NCBI GenBank assembly: GCA_016874655.1
Contig: VGTO01000003.1
Coordinates: 1-50,546 of the forward strand
DNA from: Bacillota bacterium
GTDB lineage: Bacteria > Bacillota > Dethiobacteria > DTU022
DNA length: 50,546 nucleotides
Reading direction: 5' to 3'
Shown: in pieces, positions 49,128 through 50,546 of the stretch
Numbering within the stretch: the stretch's first letter is position 1
Layout of the letters: every line of letters begins with the position of its first letter
The notes under the pieces: generated by a model
The model's database searches: none
The model's input: the letters and a program-made list of their open reading frames with translations, nothing else
What the model was told of the DNA's origin: nothing
Made by a program: the position numbers and the translations under genes

Positions 49128-49796
49128 CTAGCCAAAGACGGCGAACACCACGATTAAGTAGTACAGCGCCACACCGACCATCGTCAGGCCAGCGACGACG
49201 CTGATCTGGCGTTCGTAGGTCACAAGAGCGCTGATCATCCATCGACTCGCGGCGGGACTCACAAGCGAGAAAGCGATCAGCGGGGCGCAGATGCCAAGTG
49301 TGAAAGCGGTGAATAGCGAGATGTTGGCCACCGCGTCGGTGGCTGTTGCGACGCGCGCGAAGAACGCAGCGATGATGGCAGGGTTGCACGGAATGACGAT
49401 GGCGCCAAAGAAGAAGCCGTATGCGAGCGCAGCCAGATACGGATTGGCTATGCGGTTCGGGCGGACCTTGCGCTTGGGTTTGTAGCCCACCAGCAGAACA
49501 ATGCCGGCGACGAGGATGATCGCGAAGGCGATCGGCGAGACGATGCCGATAACGCGCGTGAGAGACTCCTGAAGCCACATGGTGAACACTACGCCGATGA
49601 GCGCCATGAACACGATGACGCCCACGCTGACGAGGAGGCCAAAGAGCGCAAGGTACCGGCGTGAATCATGACGTTCTCCGACGGTGCGAGCCAGGCGCGA
49701 GAGAAACGCGGGGTAGAGCGGCAGCACGCACAGCGCGGTTGTCGGCGTGAGAACGCCGAGCCAGAAAGTAACCGCAAGATCGGCAAGCGTCGTCAC
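49128..49796 (-). CDS. CcdA-like cytochrome c biogenesis / thiol-disulfide transmembrane protein
   Basis: CVLPLYPAFLSRLA and FFGAIVIPCNPAIIAAFFAR (paired membrane cysteines of CcdA/DsbD), six-TM pattern. Confidence 0.85.
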   Translation of the reverse strand: MTTLADLAVTFWLGVLTPTTALCVLPLYPAFLSRLARTVGERHDSRRYLALFGLLVSVGVIVFMALIGVVFTMWLQESLTRVIGIVSPIAFAIILVAGIVLLVGYKPKRKVRPNRIANPYLAALAYGFFFGAIVIPCNPAIIAAFFARVATATDAVANISLFTAFTLGICAPLIAFSLVSPAASRWMISALVTYERQISVVAGLTMVGVALYYLIVVFAVFG

Positions 49797-50401
49797 CGGG
49801 CACCTTGCGCTTTCTCAAGCAGGTCGGCCGCTGACATGACGCCGGTGAAGAACTCCGCGTCGGTCTGATCGGGGTTGAGCAGAATCTTCGGCGAACTCGG
49901 CGGGTTGATGATTCCGGTACCGTACTCATCGATGAGAAGGCTTGTCATTTCGGCCGGCGCCACGACAAATATGCCGGCGAAATCGTTGCGCTCAATGTGG
50001 TCGCGGACCGCCTGCTCATCCTCGTTCTGATCGATATCGACGGCGATCACGACGACGTCATCGGTCTCGCGGGTCAGTTTGCTCGTCTCCGCCAACTGGC
50101 GGCGACAGATGCTTCACCAGACCGCGAACGTTTTGACGAGCACCGGCTTCCCACGGAAGTCAGCGATACGCAACGTCTCTCCGGTCAACACGTCCGTGAG
50201 TTCGATGTCGGCCCACGCAAACTGCGCAGCAGGTTGCTCACCGTCTGCGGAACCCTGCTCATCCGGTGCAGGAGTTTCAGATGGCACGTCGGGTTCGCTA
50301 ACGTCCGGCTCGCTCACCGCAGCCGAACAGCCTGCGAGCATCGACAGCGCGAGAACGGTCGCAAGCAGGGTGAGCAAAACAGTGTTTCGGCGACGGTACA
50401 T
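49793..50401 (-). CDS. TlpA/thioredoxin-like lipoprotein, candidate selenoprotein with UxxC motif (in-frame TGA at 50114-50116)
   Basis: Track ORFs 50114..50401 and 49793..50095 share one frame; together ...LRIADFRGKPVLVKTFAVW-[TGA]-SICRRQLAETSKLTRETDDVVVIAVDID.... Lipobox LAGC; stop overlaps the ccdA start. Confidence 0.8.
50085..50106 (-). promoter_or_regulatory. Candidate bacterial SECIS element
   Basis: Minus strand GUC-G-CCGCC-AGUU-GGCGG-A-GAC hairpin; apical loop begins 16 nt after the TGA. Confidence 0.65.
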
Positions 50402-50512
50402 GGCAGGTCCTCCTCAGAGATAGATATAATGGAAGGGCCAGCCCCACACGCGATACGTAGGTTAGGCCTGCTATAATAGCAGGAAAAGAGCTACATGCGA
50501 GGAGGCAGACCC

Positions 50513-50546
50513 ATGATCAATAATACCATATTTGTAGGGCTTGATG
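50513..50546 (+). mobile_element. IS110-family transposase, N-terminus only (truncated by window end)
   Basis: GGAGG then ATG: MINNTIFVGLD..., matching the typical (I/F)VG(I/L)D start of the IS110/IS1111 DEDD transposase. Confidence 0.65.

Noticed and set aside
49078-49578. 166-aa minus-strand ORF in the ccdA region
   Set aside because: Out-of-frame reading of GC-rich ccdA; Arg/His-rich shadow ORF.
1-50546. CRISPR arrays, rRNA, prophage or toxin-antitoxin/defence islands
   Set aside because: No regularly spaced repeats, rRNA sequence, or hallmark phage/defence proteins were seen.

Overview
The window looks like a Firmicutes-type (Clostridia-like) chromosomal segment, nearly fully coding and mostly on the minus strand. 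Contents in order: a truncated corrinoid protein with a sigma-54-dependent regulator; a MORN-repeat protein; TatC; an MttB-family methyltransferase without an amber codon; UshA-type 5'-nucleotidase; XdhC; an SDR / ThDP-lyase / CoA-transferase cluster; a Ni/Co ECF transporter with accessory exported proteins; mnmA; carbamate kinase; a zur-znuBCA zinc operon; a MetE-like protein; tRNA-Val(UAC); ftcD; a nucleobase permease; GH18; a geranylgeranyl reductase / isoprenol kinase / UbiA cluster; a DUF1659-DUF2922-YvrJ-amidase cassette; an amidase, an M20 amidohydrolase and others. The right end (from about 49.1 kb) is visibly more GC-rich. It carries CcdA plus a TlpA/thioredoxin-like gene, and it abuts the start of an IS110-family transposase at the window edge. 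The strongest discovery is that the TlpA-like gene, split into two ORFs in the track, reads as one frame through a TGA at the first position of a UxxC redox motif. A compact SECIS-like hairpin sits 16 nt downstream, so this is a candidate selenoprotein. Other notable signals are a consensus sigma-54 promoter with three upstream activator-like sites, a 10-3-10 palindrome consistent with a Zur operator, a 6-16-6 inverted repeat consistent with a NikR-type operator, and a possible archaeal-like isoprenoid lipid cluster. All assignments come from reading the sequence; no database search was run.
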